The notes under the pieces were generated by a model. That model saw nothing but the letters and a program-made list of their open reading frames with translations. It did no database searches and was not told the DNA's origin. A stretch of 58,274 nt of DNA from the NCBI GenBank assembly GCA_902801425.1, contig CADCIQ010000045.1, forward strand, positions 1 through 58,274, read 5' to 3'. The DNA comes from an uncultured Bacteroidales bacterium (GTDB lineage: Bacteria; Bacteroidota; Bacteroidia; Bacteroidales; Bacteroidaceae). Shown here one piece after another: positions 16,034 through 25,616 of this stretch. The position numbers and the translations under genes are program-made. Each line of letters starts with the position of its first letter. Position 1 is the stretch's first letter.

Positions 16034-17743
16034 TTATTTTGCCTTCGTATTCTGTGGTCTCTGTCTTATACCCATACGAGCCTCTGCCACATTCACTACG
16101 TAGTCGCCGAGTTTCTCGCACTCAGAGATAATATCCATGTAGATAGTGCCGATGGCATAGGTGTATTTCTGATCGTCTATATCGCTGATATTCTGAGTCT
16201 TGAGCTGGTTGCGGAAGTTATTGATCTCAGTCTCGATATTGAATACCTTGTTGATGTCAAGAGTCTCACGATAACCGTTCATAAGGGTGTTCATCTCTGT
16301 AAGAGACTGATCTGCAAGCGACATCATCTGAGTGATGTGGCTATACTGCTCGTCTGTGAAGTCTTCCTTACCTGTGATCTTACGGTTGAGTGAGCGGGCA
16401 ATGTTATAGCAGGAGTCGCCGATAGACTCAATCTCTGAAATCTCACGGAGCATGGCACGAACCTTTGCCTTGGTTGCATCAGATAGACGCTCTGAAGATA
16501 CCTCGTTGAGATACAGACCAATCTCAAGCTCAATATTGTCGGTTATTGCCTCATACTTCTCTATGCGTGAGAACTTCTTCACGAAGTCTGTACGGTTCTT
16601 CTCTGCAAGAAGCTCGCAGACGAGGTGGAACATCTTCTGAGTGTGTGAAGAGAAAGAACGAATCTCCTTTTCTGCCTCAAGCACGGAAAGCTCAGGAGTC
16701 TGCATGAAGCCGGAACTGATGAAGCGAAGTCTGAACTCTTCCTCTTCCTCCTTGCCCTTAGTCTTAGTGATGACGCGACATACAATCTGCTCAATATAAG
16801 GAATGAACCAGATGAGGATAGCCGTGTTGATCACGTTAAAGGTGGTGTGGAATGTAGCCAGGACGGTTGGCAGGAGCTTTGCATCGGCAGCAGTAGCACC
16901 CTCTGTTGGGAAACCTACTATATTACATACGAAGTTGATGAATATGCGGAAGATGCAGAGTGCCCAGATAACACCGAAGATGTTGAAGAACATGTGGGCA
17001 AAGGCTGCTCTACGAGCCTGGATATTTGCTGTGAGAGCTGCTACGTTAGATGTAACGGTAGTTCCGATGTTCTCGCCCATAACGAGCGCTATGCCGAGAT
17101 AGATAGGCATTACACCTGTTGAGCAAAGTGCCATGGTGATAGCCATCACGGCTGCTGATGACTGCACGCATACGGTCATTATGCCACCTATGATGAGGAA
17201 TATGAAGTATGTGAGATAGTTGTCATCAAATGACTCAAAGAATTCTATAACGGCAGGAATCTCCTCTAAGTGCATATCCGTGCCGGTAGCCTTCAGGGTT
17301 CCCAGACCGAGCAAGAGGAAACTGACACCGAAGAGGAAATCGCCTATTGACTTGCGCCTCTTGCTATAAATAAGGATTATAGCTATGAAGAAAGCCGGCC
17401 AGACAAAGTCGGTGATGTTGAACGAGAAACCCGCAGACATGATCCACGCCGTGAACGTGGTGCCTATGTTTGCGCCCATGATGATGGAGATAGCCTGGGC
17501 AAGCGTCAGCAAACCTGCGTTTACGAAGCTAACGGTCATGACCGTGGTAGCTGTAGAAGACTGTACGGATGCTGTGACGAAAGCACCTGTGAGCATACCC
17601 GTGAAGCGGTTCTTGGTCATTGCCTGAAGTACGTGACGTAGCTGTGAGCCAGCCATTTTCTGCAATGATTCGCTCATGGACTTCATACCGTACATCAGTA
17701 GTGCCAATGAGCCGACAACTTTCAAAATTAATAAGGGTGACAT
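16034..17743 (-). CDS. Na/Pi cotransporter family protein with PhoU-like domain
   Basis: This 569-aa inner-membrane protein has two repeated Na/Pi-cotransporter modules. Each carries the QSS motif (TASVQSSTATTVMTVSF and MTVCVQSSAAVMAITMAL) with a following GANIGTT or GENIGTT segment. A C-terminal cytoplasmic helical domain (about residues 350-560) resembles PhoU. It is the NptA/YjbB-type family, which moves phosphate with sodium and probably exports or balances phosphate. The start is ATG 17743. Upstream and downstream spacers contain GCCTAACCAAGCC repeats. Confidence 0.92.
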   Translation of the reverse strand: MSPLLILKVVGSLALLMYGMKSMSESLQKMAGSQLRHVLQAMTKNRFTGMLTGAFVTASVQSSTATTVMTVSFVNAGLLTLAQAISIIMGANIGTTFTAWIMSAGFSFNITDFVWPAFFIAIILIYSKRRKSIGDFLFGVSFLLLGLGTLKATGTDMHLEEIPAVIEFFESFDDNYLTYFIFLIIGGIMTVCVQSSAAVMAITMALCSTGVMPIYLGIALVMGENIGTTVTSNVAALTANIQARRAAFAHMFFNIFGVIWALCIFRIFINFVCNIVGFPTEGATAADAKLLPTVLATFHTTFNVINTAILIWFIPYIEQIVCRVITKTKGKEEEEEFRLRFISSGFMQTPELSVLEAEKEIRSFSSHTQKMFHLVCELLAEKNRTDFVKKFSRIEKYEAITDNIELEIGLYLNEVSSERLSDATKAKVRAMLREISEIESIGDSCYNIARSLNRKITGKEDFTDEQYSHITQMMSLADQSLTEMNTLMNGYRETLDINKVFNIETEINNFRNQLKTQNISDIDDQKYTYAIGTIYMDIISECEKLGDYVVNVAEARMGIRQRPQNTKAK

Positions 17744-17761
17744 ATTTTTTTCTTGTTTTTA

Positions 17762-17903
17762 GCCTAACCAAGCCTTCCCAAAGGGAAGGATGTTTTTATA
17801 CATTTTTTCGCTAAAAGAAGGCTTGGTCATTATTCTTATGATTTGTTTATGACGTTTGTCTTACTATCTAACATCCTTCCCTTTGGGAAGGCTTGGTTAG
17901 GCT
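17762..17903. repeat. GCCTAACCAAGCC repeat pair in inverted orientation
   Basis: The copy at 17762-17795 and its inverted copy at 17870-17903 (ending at the aroB stop) face each other across about 75 nt. AAGGCTTGGTCA inside the loop is a further partial copy. They fill the nptA-aroB spacer. Confidence 0.85.
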
Positions 17904-18989
17904 TTATCCTTCCCGGAAGAAATCAAGTGCTTCCTCAATCTCTTCCTTAGTGGCTGTCTGGTTGATGCGGATGTCACCTATGCCACCGAGTAGCGTGAAA
18001 TTAATCACGCCAGCAATATTCTTCTTGTCATGCGTCATGAGTTCAAGAAGGGTAGGGTAGTCATCGCACGTTATTGGCAGAATGCCGTAGTTCTCACGGA
18101 TGAACTGCACGGTCTGGCGCAGCACCTGAGCAGGGAATCCCACCTTCTTGGCTGCAAGATAAAGCTCAGGTATTATGCCCCAAGCTACGGCATAGCCATG
18201 CAGCACAGGGGTGTGCTGCATTGCCCATGACTCAAAGGCGTGACCTGCGGTGTGGCCCAGGTTGAGAGCCTTGCGAATGCCATGCTCATGCGGGTCTTCC
18301 TCCACTATACGCTCCTTCACCTGTACGCTCTCAGCCACCATGCGTTGCAGTTGCCTGAGGTCAGGGTTCATAAGGTCGAAGTTTATCAGCTCTGCCCACA
18401 TGGCTGTATAGTCAGCCTTGGTAGCCTCAGAAACAGGGAATGCCTTACGCAATATAAGGCCATGTTTCAGCATCTCTGCATAGCCGGATGCAATGTTCTC
18501 GTGGTCGAGAGTCTTTAGGAACTCTGTGCAGAGAATCACATATTTAGAATCATTGAATACTCCAATCTCGTTCTTCAGTCCACCGAAGTTAATTCCTGTC
18601 TTGCCACCTACCGAAGCATCTACCATAGAGAGTAGTGTGGTAGGTATGTTGATGAAGTTGATGCCGCGCTTGAAAGTGCTTGCCGCAAAGCCTCCAAGGT
18701 CTGTTATCATGCCGCCGCCGAGGTTGATTAGCAGAGAGTGGCGTGTGGCACCTCCCTTCTGCAATCCCTCCCACACATGGGCTGTAGATTCCAGAGTCTT
18801 AGCCATGTCGGTAGCACCTATTGTTATCATCTGTGCACCCGACAGGCACTCATAGCCGCTGATTACAGGCCAGCATTTCTCAACCGTCGTTGTGTCGGTA
18901 AGCACGAAGATGCGGTCGTGCTCGCAGTCAGCTATGGCTGATGCCAGCTCTTTTTCAAGATTCTGAGATATAATGACTCGTTGATTCAT
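17904..18989 (-). CDS. aroB: 3-dehydroquinate synthase
   Basis: This 361-aa enzyme catalyses the second step of the shikimate pathway, converting DAHP to 3-dehydroquinate with NAD+ and a divalent metal. The nucleotide segment GGGMITDLGGFAASTFKRG is at about residues 91-109 and is followed by IPTTLLSMVDASVGGKTGIN. Metal-ligand regions include GYAEMLKHG and LNLGHTAGHAFES. A promoter lies at 19104-19111. Confidence 0.95.
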   Translation of the reverse strand: MNQRVIISQNLEKELASAIADCEHDRIFVLTDTTTVEKCWPVISGYECLSGAQMITIGATDMAKTLESTAHVWEGLQKGGATRHSLLINLGGGMITDLGGFAASTFKRGINFINIPTTLLSMVDASVGGKTGINFGGLKNEIGVFNDSKYVILCTEFLKTLDHENIASGYAEMLKHGLILRKAFPVSEATKADYTAMWAELINFDLMNPDLRQLQRMVAESVQVKERIVEEDPHEHGIRKALNLGHTAGHAFESWAMQHTPVLHGYAVAWGIIPELYLAAKKVGFPAQVLRQTVQFIRENYGILPITCDDYPTLLELMTHDKKNIAGVINFTLLGGIGDIRINQTATKEEIEEALDFFREG

Positions 18990-19103
18990 TATTTTTAGAA
19001 TTGTTATTATTTGTCGTAAGATGAAAGGCGAAAGTCGATTGTCTCCAGCCGTTCGTCCTTACACATCAGGCGTTTGTCTTTAGCCTTTTTAAGATTCTGG
19101 GTA

Positions 19104-19111
19104 CAAAGATA
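19104..19111 (-). promoter_or_regulatory. -7 promoter element for aroB
   Basis: Plus-strand CAAAGATA reads TATCTTTG on the minus strand, with TTTG 20 nt upstream (plus 19132-19135). The remaining 19140-19377 spacer shows no further gene or strong structure. Confidence 0.75.
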
Positions 19112-19377
19112 CACATATTTTCGAGAAAAAGCAAAAAAAAGTTCAAAATGCGTTAAACTTTTTAGCATAATTCACGTATATTAGTTGAATCGGTTCAAAA
19201 GTTGGGAAGTACGAAAGGTGCAGAAGAGATTGCATATTATCATACTCGAAAACTATGAACTACTGTAATTAAAAAGGGTAAAGTAAATAGTGTAAAGAGT
19301 AAAGAAGATATACAATTTTTATATCTGACACTTGGAAAACTTCGTTTAAAAAAGGGAAATCATAATAAAACTACAAT

Positions 19378-22368
19378 ATGAAACAAAGAATTTTAGCGCT
19401 TGCTTCGCTTGTGCTCGTATGCTGTGGTGCAATGGCACAGAATCGTGTGGTAAGCGGCACAATCCTCGACAAAGAGACAAAAGAGCCTCTTATGCAGACA
19501 ACAGTTCAGTTGCTCAAGACTGACTCCACGTTTGTTACTGGTGCTGCATCGGCAGAGGACGGTACTTTCAAGGTAACAGCCCCAGAGGACGGAAAGTACA
19601 TTCTGAGAATGACCAACATTGGCTATACCAATGTGTATCGTAACATTACCGTGGCAGAGTCTAAGGATGTGGCTCTCGGCAACATCAATATGGCTACAGA
19701 TGCCGTGATGCTGAAGGAGGTTGTGGCTAAGGGCGTGGCTCAGAAGCTTGTTGTAAAGGAAGATACCTTTATATATAATGCTGCTGCCTATCGCACTCCA
19801 GAGGGTTCTGTTGTTGAGGAACTCGTAAAGCGTCTGCCAGGTGCACAGGTTGATGAGAATGGTAAGATCACCATCAATGGTAAGGAGGTAAAGAAGATCA
19901 AGGTTGATGGTAAGGAGTTTATGACAGGTGATACCCAGACTGCCTTGAAGAACCTCCCTACATCTATCATTGAGAAGGTAAGGGCTTATGATGAGAAGTC
20001 TGATATGGCTCGTATGACTGGTGTTGACGATGGTGATGAAAGTACTATCCTCGACTTTGGTATCAAGCCAGGCATGAACAAGGGATTTCTTGGTAATGCT
20101 GACCTCGCAATTGGTAATAAGGACCGCTATGCAGGGCGCGTTATGGCTGGTATTATGAAGGACAATAGCCGACTCATCCTGTTTGGAAATGCCAACAACA
20201 CTAATGATCGTGGCTTTGGCGGTCGTGGTGGTCGTGGTGGCGCAGGTAATGGCTTGCAGGCAAATAAGATGCTTGGTCTTAACTATAACTATGAGGTTAA
20301 GGATAAGATTATCTTTGATATCAATGGTCGCTGGAATCATAGTGATGCAGATAAGGTTTCAACTACATTCTCAGAGAACTTTGTGAACAGAACTGGTGCT
20401 TTCCGCAACAGTATGTCAGGTTCACAGAGCCGTAGCAATAACTTCAACTTCGGTAGCCGTCTTGAGTGGCATCCAGATACTTTGACCACCATTCAGTTGC
20501 GTCCAAGCCTCACTTTCTCTAATAGCGACTCAAACTCTGAGAGTGCCAACGCATCTTTCTCAAGGAATCCATATTCTTATGATGAGGATATAGATCCTCT
20601 TAATCAGCAACTTATGGAGAATATGGCAAAGTTGCATCCAGAGGACTCTATCCTTGTAAACCGCAATTCTAACAAGAGTCTCAGGCATAGCGACTCTTTC
20701 CAGTTCAACGTAAATGCTACTGTCAGCCGTAAGCTCTCAAGCCGTGGCAATAGCCTTACTATTCAGGGAAGATATTCAAAGTCTGATAGCGATGATGAGT
20801 CTGCAAGCTCTCAGGAGACAGACCTCTATCGTATCAAGAATATCACAGGTGCAGACTCCGTATATTTCAAGAACCGTTATAACACGGCTCCTAATAATAG
20901 CTATAACTATCAGATTTCCGCTTCTTATTCCGAGCGTCTCTCTAAGTACTCTTTCCTTGTACTGAGATATATGTATAAGTTCAGCGATAGAGACAACGAG
21001 CGTAGCACATACGACTTTAGCAACATCAGTACATTCGGACAGGGTGCAAGTCTCGCTTATAACGCTTTTGATGATTTCATTGGCAGATATCAGCCTCTAA
21101 ATCTCAACTCTCCTTATTACAGCGACTCTCTCAGCCGTCATACGGAGTATAAGAACTACACTCATGAGCTTGAGCTTACATGGCGTCGCACTACAAACGC
21201 CTACAATCTCAACCTTGGTGTACTCTATCAGCCACAGACTCAGAATCTCCTTTACAAGTATCTCGGACAGAGCTTCGATGTAAAGCGTAGCGTTAGCAAT
21301 ATCAGTCCTACTCTCGACTTCCGTTATAAGTTCAACAAGAGAAAGAGTCTCCGCCTGAACTATCGTGCAAGCACCGACCAGCCTTCAATGACTGATATGT
21401 TGCCTATGGTTGATGATAGTGACCCTATGAACATCAGGGTTGGTAATCCGGAGTTGAAGCCTTCTTTCACTCAGAGATTCACACTTCGCTATAACAACTA
21501 TGTGCAGAGCCACTTCAGCAGTATCATGGCATTTATCAACTATAGCAACACCAATAACAGCGTTGCTAATATGGTGACATACGATGAGAAGACTGGCGGT
21601 CAGACTAACAAGCCAATGAACATTGACGGTAACTGGAACATCAACAGTGCCCTGATGTTTAATGCTGCTATTGATACTACAGGTATCTGGAACTTCAACA
21701 GCTTCTCTAACATCCGCTATACCAACAGTGTGAACTACGTGAACCTCAACAGGTCTGCCGTTGCTGACAAGAACTACACTCGTAGCACTTCTCTTGGGCA
21801 GAACCTCGGTTTCAGCTACCGCAATGGCTGGCTTGAGGTTGAGCTTAACGGTAACGTGAATTATACTATCAACAAGAATAAGTTGCAGCCAAATCGTGAT
21901 TTGAATACATGGGATTACCAGTATGGTACGGACATCACGGCTACTGCACCTTGGGGAACAGCATTCTCTACAAGTGCTCACATGTCTTCACGTCGTGGAT
22001 ATTCAGCAGGTGCCAATACCAATGAGTTCATCTGGAACCTACAGCTTTCTCAGAGTCTCCTCAAGGGTAAGCCTCTCACAGTCTCTTTGCAATTCTATGA
22101 TGTGCTGAACAATAAGAGCAGCTTCACCCGCAACATTGATGCTACTGGTAGCACGGATTCTTGGTCAAATAGCATCAACAGCTATGTAATGCTCCACGTT
22201 ATCTATCGTTTTAATGCCTTTGGTGGTAAGAATGCCCGTGGCGGTTTCGGAGGTCCTGGTGGTCCTGGTGGCTCAGGCGGTCGTGGTGGCTTTGGCGGTG
22301 GCCGTGGCGGTCGTGGTGGCGGCGGTTTCGGTGGTGGCCGTGGCGGCTTCGGCGGTGGAAGATTCTAA
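19378..22368 (+). CDS. Outer-membrane beta-barrel protein, TonB-receptor-like, with Gly-rich C-terminus
   Basis: This 996-aa protein has a signal peptide (MKQRILALASLVLVCCGAMA). It continues with a carboxypeptidase-regulatory-like beta-sandwich (RVVSGTILDKETKEPLMQ, about 22-110) and a plug-like domain (about 115-230, LVKRLPGAQVDENGKITING). A long barrel region rich in aromatic and Ser/Asn residues follows. This is the outer membrane beta-barrel family related to TonB-dependent receptors. The last 45 or so residues are almost only Gly, Arg and Phe (GGRGGFGGGRGGRGGGGF), and a shorter Gly-Arg run occurs near residue 282. The ligand is unknown, and no SusD-like partner is adjacent. A PAP2 gene follows 47 nt later. 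Confidence 0.85.
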   Translation: MKQRILALASLVLVCCGAMAQNRVVSGTILDKETKEPLMQTTVQLLKTDSTFVTGAASAEDGTFKVTAPEDGKYILRMTNIGYTNVYRNITVAESKDVALGNINMATDAVMLKEVVAKGVAQKLVVKEDTFIYNAAAYRTPEGSVVEELVKRLPGAQVDENGKITINGKEVKKIKVDGKEFMTGDTQTALKNLPTSIIEKVRAYDEKSDMARMTGVDDGDESTILDFGIKPGMNKGFLGNADLAIGNKDRYAGRVMAGIMKDNSRLILFGNANNTNDRGFGGRGGRGGAGNGLQANKMLGLNYNYEVKDKIIFDINGRWNHSDADKVSTTFSENFVNRTGAFRNSMSGSQSRSNNFNFGSRLEWHPDTLTTIQLRPSLTFSNSDSNSESANASFSRNPYSYDEDIDPLNQQLMENMAKLHPEDSILVNRNSNKSLRHSDSFQFNVNATVSRKLSSRGNSLTIQGRYSKSDSDDESASSQETDLYRIKNITGADSVYFKNRYNTAPNNSYNYQISASYSERLSKYSFLVLRYMYKFSDRDNERSTYDFSNISTFGQGASLAYNAFDDFIGRYQPLNLNSPYYSDSLSRHTEYKNYTHELELTWRRTTNAYNLNLGVLYQPQTQNLLYKYLGQSFDVKRSVSNISPTLDFRYKFNKRKSLRLNYRASTDQPSMTDMLPMVDDSDPMNIRVGNPELKPSFTQRFTLRYNNYVQSHFSSIMAFINYSNTNNSVANMVTYDEKTGGQTNKPMNIDGNWNINSALMFNAAIDTTGIWNFNSFSNIRYTNSVNYVNLNRSAVADKNYTRSTSLGQNLGFSYRNGWLEVELNGNVNYTINKNKLQPNRDLNTWDYQYGTDITATAPWGTAFSTSAHMSSRRGYSAGANTNEFIWNLQLSQSLLKGKPLTVSLQFYDVLNNKSSFTRNIDATGSTDSWSNSINSYVMLHVIYRFNAFGGKNARGGFGGPGGPGGSGGRGGFGGGRGGRGGGGFGGGRGGFGGGRF

Positions 22369-22415
22369 GCTACGCTAATTGATAATTGAAATTTGAAAAT
22401 TCTTGGTTTGATTAA

Positions 22416-23012
22416 ATGATAATACGAAAACTGATTGTTTCGTTTTTTATGGTGGTATCCTCTGCTTGTGTACATGCACAGGTGGAGGATTATCTGCAAT
22501 ATGTACCTACTGCGATGAATTTCGCCCTTGAGCCTTGTGGCGTAAAGCCGGCACATAACCTCAAGGATAGGTTGTTTGTGACGGTTGCTGCATGGGGCAT
22601 GACCTATGGCATAGCTGGAGGCTTGAAGATGACGGTACATGAATGGCGACCTGATGACTCTGACGATAAGGCATTCCCTTCAGGACATAGTGCAAAGGCT
22701 TTCTGTGGTGCTAATCTGGTGATGCGTGAGTATAAGGATGTTTCGCCGTGGATAGGCATCTCTGCATACGCTATTGCCGCTACTACCGCCACTCTTCGTG
22801 TGACGCATAAGAAACATTATGTCCACGATGTTCTTGCCGGTGCTGCTATCGGCTATCTCTCAACGGAAGCCGCCTATCTAATGCTCCCTCTCTGGCAGAA
22901 GCTGACAACCAAGAAGGAAAAGGGTGATGACGGCAAAGGGAATACAGCCATAGCCATATTCCCTTCCGCAAGCACCGAGCATTTGGGCGTTACTGGTGCT
23001 ATCGTCTTTTAG
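22416..23012 (+). CDS. PAP2-family phosphatase, exported
   Basis: This 198-aa protein begins with a signal or anchor segment (IVSFFMVVSSACVHA). It has all three PAP2 motifs intact: K71 to R78-P79 (KMTVHEWRP), PSGH at 88-91, and R128-H134-D138 (RVTHKKHYVHD). Family members dephosphorylate lipid phosphates such as undecaprenyl pyrophosphate or lipid A phosphates at the periplasmic face. The substrate here cannot be told. It probably shares a transcript with the barrel protein upstream and converges with the acyltransferase gene. Confidence 0.9.
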   Translation: MIIRKLIVSFFMVVSSACVHAQVEDYLQYVPTAMNFALEPCGVKPAHNLKDRLFVTVAAWGMTYGIAGGLKMTVHEWRPDDSDDKAFPSGHSAKAFCGANLVMREYKDVSPWIGISAYAIAATTATLRVTHKKHYVHDVLAGAAIGYLSTEAAYLMLPLWQKLTTKKEKGDDGKGNTAIAIFPSASTEHLGVTGAIVF

Positions 23013-23040
23013 TTTTTTGTCCTATGCGTGAAGAAACTCC

Positions 23041-24195
23041 TCATCGTCCTCCTGTCAGGAGATTACAAACATTAGTTAAATATCTGTGAAGGAAGATGTA
23101 GATCAGCAAGCACAATATGATCGTGGTAGTAGGTACTACAAAATATAAAAATAGCATAGAGTAAGTATTATCGGGAAGGTGGAGAGCTATGAATAAAACC
23201 TTTCCGATAATTTTTATTATGAGAGTGTGAAGGGCGAAGATGAAGAAGCTGCAATTTGCCAAGGTCATATTAACTTTCACTCTTCCTTTTTCTATAAGAT
23301 ATGAAGCTATTGTTACGGTTGATATGATTCCTGCAAGAATACCTGCATTGTGGATATATGTATTGTAGCCAGTATTCTTTGTGAGAGTATCTACTATTGC
23401 CAAAAGAAGGTATAATACGGGCATGTATTTGATTTTCCGCATATAATCAACAAAACTCATCTTGTTGATACTGAAATATGCTCCACACGAAAAGAAGAAT
23501 GCAGCACAGGAGAATGGGCCGAGATAGCTTTCGTCTAAATGTAATGGCTTTAGGAAATACCATATTATACCTAAGAAAGTAATGAATAATCCTCCCGTTT
23601 TTTTTATGAACCAATAAATAATTGGGGTAAGAATAACCATTACTATTAACTCTCGGACATACCACATCGGAGTATTGATCGGAAGCGGGACGAGGTTGAC
23701 ATTGGCTGTTGCATCTTCAACAATGGGATTTACGAATATACCTTCATTGGGAGAATATGCAAAGAAAGTCTTGAAAATCCTTTCTGGAGACAATATGATA
23801 TTCATATTTGACTCATTAGGAAAGATTGACGAAATGAAAGGAAGTTTCTTTGATGACGATATTAAAATGGCAATTATATTCCATAAGAAATATGGTATTA
23901 CCAATGTCATGGTCCTTGTGCGTAACTTCTGCTTGTACACACTATAATTAAAGTCCTTACGGTAGAAAAAAAGAAAGCCTGATATTAAAAAGAACAAGGG
24001 GACGCAAAGGCGTGGCAATACTTCACTGAAGAAGTTTATTATGTAATAATACCAATCTGGGTTGTTGAGACCGCATTTAATGCCATTTATTGTAAAACCA
24101 TCATTCACTATGTTAAAATGAATGAATGCCACTCCGACCGTAAGTGGAAAACGCAGATAGCTGATAGTTTTTGACAAAAGTTCGTCGTTTGTCAT
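23041..24195 (-). CDS. Acyltransferase family membrane protein (acyltransferase 3 type)
   Basis: This 384-aa protein has about ten hydrophobic segments. Features of the acyltransferase-3/OafA-like superfamily are the early His in TVGVAFIHFNIV, CVPLFFLISGFLFFYR and NTPMWYVRELIVMV. These enzymes acetylate or acylate sugars of surface polysaccharides, lipid A or peptidoglycan. No glycan cluster is adjacent, so the substrate is unknown. Upstream, 24196-24466 has no gene. Confidence 0.85.
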   Translation of the reverse strand: MTNDELLSKTISYLRFPLTVGVAFIHFNIVNDGFTINGIKCGLNNPDWYYYIINFFSEVLPRLCVPLFFLISGFLFFYRKDFNYSVYKQKLRTRTMTLVIPYFLWNIIAILISSSKKLPFISSIFPNESNMNIILSPERIFKTFFAYSPNEGIFVNPIVEDATANVNLVPLPINTPMWYVRELIVMVILTPIIYWFIKKTGGLFITFLGIIWYFLKPLHLDESYLGPFSCAAFFFSCGAYFSINKMSFVDYMRKIKYMPVLYLLLAIVDTLTKNTGYNTYIHNAGILAGIISTVTIASYLIEKGRVKVNMTLANCSFFIFALHTLIIKIIGKVLFIALHLPDNTYSMLFLYFVVPTTTIILCLLIYIFLHRYLTNVCNLLTGGR

Positions 24196-24466
24196 TGTTC
24201 AATTATTATGTCTGTCAAATACCCGGAAACAGACTTTGTTTATCTTGTTTTGTTGACTACAAAAGAAAAAGCGGGGTATCTGTTTTCTGCTCGTTTGCAA
24301 TGTTTTTGACTCGCTTTTCGAAATCGCTCAAAAACAAAGTGTTAGCGACGCATTTTATAATGTAGTGCTTGTTCATAAGGCTTATCAAGCAAAAAACAGG
24401 TTGTAGTATTTGTCTGTAAAACATAAAGCCGCTTTCTGCATGCGTAATTCTCATAGACACCCTATA

Positions 24467-24901
24467 TTATTCCTCCTCTTCGTCGTCAAGGTCGAGATCA
24501 AAGTCATCGTCAAAGCCGAACATGGCAGGCTCTACGAATGCGTCCATGGCACGGCGATCCTTCTTCGTTGGGCGACCTGTGCCACGAGCACGATCTACGA
24601 AACCGCTGATGCGTGACATCTCCAGAAGCTCGTATTGCTTTGGATCTGTCACGTTCTCGTATATCTCAGGAACGAGTTTCGCACCTACGCGGTTCTCTAT
24701 CGCCTTTAGCACCTTGAAAGAGTAGGTGATAGGCGGTTTCTTGACAGATACTGTCTCTCCGACCTTTATTATATGGCTTGGCTTGATGTTCACACCGTTC
24801 TTGGTCACACGACCGTTCTTGCAAGCATCAGCAGCTATGCTGCGAGTCTTGAAGATACGTGCAGCCCATAGCCATTTGTCTATGCGAGCTTGTTCGTTCA
24901 T
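24467..24901 (-). CDS. S4-domain RNA-binding protein (Hsp15-like)
   Basis: This 144-aa protein has an N-terminal S4 domain (RIDKWLWAARIFKTRSIA, then RVTKNGVNIKPSHIIKVGETV). A GRPTKKDRR basic patch and a strongly acidic tail (FDDDFDLDLDDEEEE) follow. It matches the Hsp15/HslR heat-shock RNA-binding group, which in E. coli acts on stalled 50S subunits. The start ATG at 24901 overlaps the pth stop codon by one base (TAATG), which implies translational coupling and fixes the start. An upstream-extended frame lies wholly inside pth and is not used. Confidence 0.9.
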   Translation of the reverse strand: MNEQARIDKWLWAARIFKTRSIAADACKNGRVTKNGVNIKPSHIIKVGETVSVKKPPITYSFKVLKAIENRVGAKLVPEIYENVTDPKQYELLEMSRISGFVDRARGTGRPTKKDRRAMDAFVEPAMFGFDDDFDLDLDDEEEE

Positions 24902-25464
24902 TATTTCTTGTTGTATTGGTTCATTGTCCTCTGTATGCCTGCAAGGACGAAACTCTTGATAATCTCGCGGGCTGTGTCTATGCAAGGCTGAAGAATCTTC
25001 TTGTCCTCGTCAGAGAACTTGCCGAGAACCCAATCCACTTGCTGACCCTTGTTGAACTCGCTGCCTATGCCCATGCGGAGACGCGCATACTGCTGGCCTA
25101 TGAGCTGCTGAATATGTCCCAAGCCGTTGTGACCGCCGTTAGAACCATTGCCTCTGAGACGCATCTTCCCGAGAGGAAGCGCAAGATCGTCAACGATGAC
25201 GAGAAGATTCTCATTCGGAATATTCTCTTTCTCAAGCCAATAGCGCACGGCATTGCCGCTGAGGTTCATATATGTGGTAGGTTTCAGCAGAATGAGCTTA
25301 CGACCTTTCACGCTTGTCTCTGCCACATATCCGTAACGCTTATCTTCAAAGGTTACGCCCTGCTCTTCGGCAAAGCTATCTATGACCATCCAACCAGCGT
25401 TATGACGGGTTTCGTGATATTCTGATCCTGGGTTTCCGAGACCGACGATTAAGAATTTTTCCAT
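24901..25464 (-). CDS. pth: Peptidyl-tRNA hydrolase
   Basis: This 187-aa enzyme releases peptides from peptidyl-tRNA that dropped off ribosomes. The active-site region [20 protein letters not shown] shows Asn11 and catalytic His21. The FVDDLALP-type segment ([16 protein letters not shown]) and GGHNGLGHI are also present. It ends by overlapping the S4 gene and is preceded by a GAAAAGTG-type inverted repeat that separates it from rplY. Confidence 0.95.
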   Translation of the reverse strand: MEKFLIVGLGNPGSEYHETRHNAGWMVIDSFAEEQGVTFEDKRYGYVAETSVKGRKLILLKPTTYMNLSGNAVRYWLEKENIPNENLLVIVDDLALPLGKMRLRGNGSNGGHNGLGHIQQLIGQQYARLRMGIGSEFNKGQQVDWVLGKFSDEDKKILQPCIDTAREIIKSFVLAGIQRTMNQYNKK

Positions 25465-25473
25465 TAAATAATA

Positions 25474-25560
25474 AATGAAAAATGAAAAGTGAAAAGTGGA
25501 AAATACAGTATGTAATCTGATTTTGCTAATCTGTATTTTTATTTTTTCATTTTTAATTTA
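25474..25560. repeat. Inverted repeat of GAAAAGTG/AAAATACAG words
   Basis: The arm at 25474-25507 is nearly complementary to 25531-25560. It uses the same words as the element at 4909-5008. Confidence 0.7.
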
Positions 25561-25594
25561 AAAAAGGGCATCCTTTTCAGATGCCCTTTTATGT
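25561..25594 (-). terminator. Rho-independent terminator after rplY
   Basis: On the minus strand, AAAAGGGCATCTG pairs with GGATGCCCTTTTTT, giving a stem of about 10 bp, a short loop and a T tract. It lies about 25 nt past the rplY stop. The A/T flanks make it potentially bidirectional. Confidence 0.85.
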
Positions 25595-25616
25595 TTTGTT
25601 GTCAGTAAAACGTGGT

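Noticed and set aside
19393-20340. A 315-codon minus-strand frame opposite the barrel protein gene
   Set aside because: His/Thr/Leu-rich antisense artefact with no independent signals.
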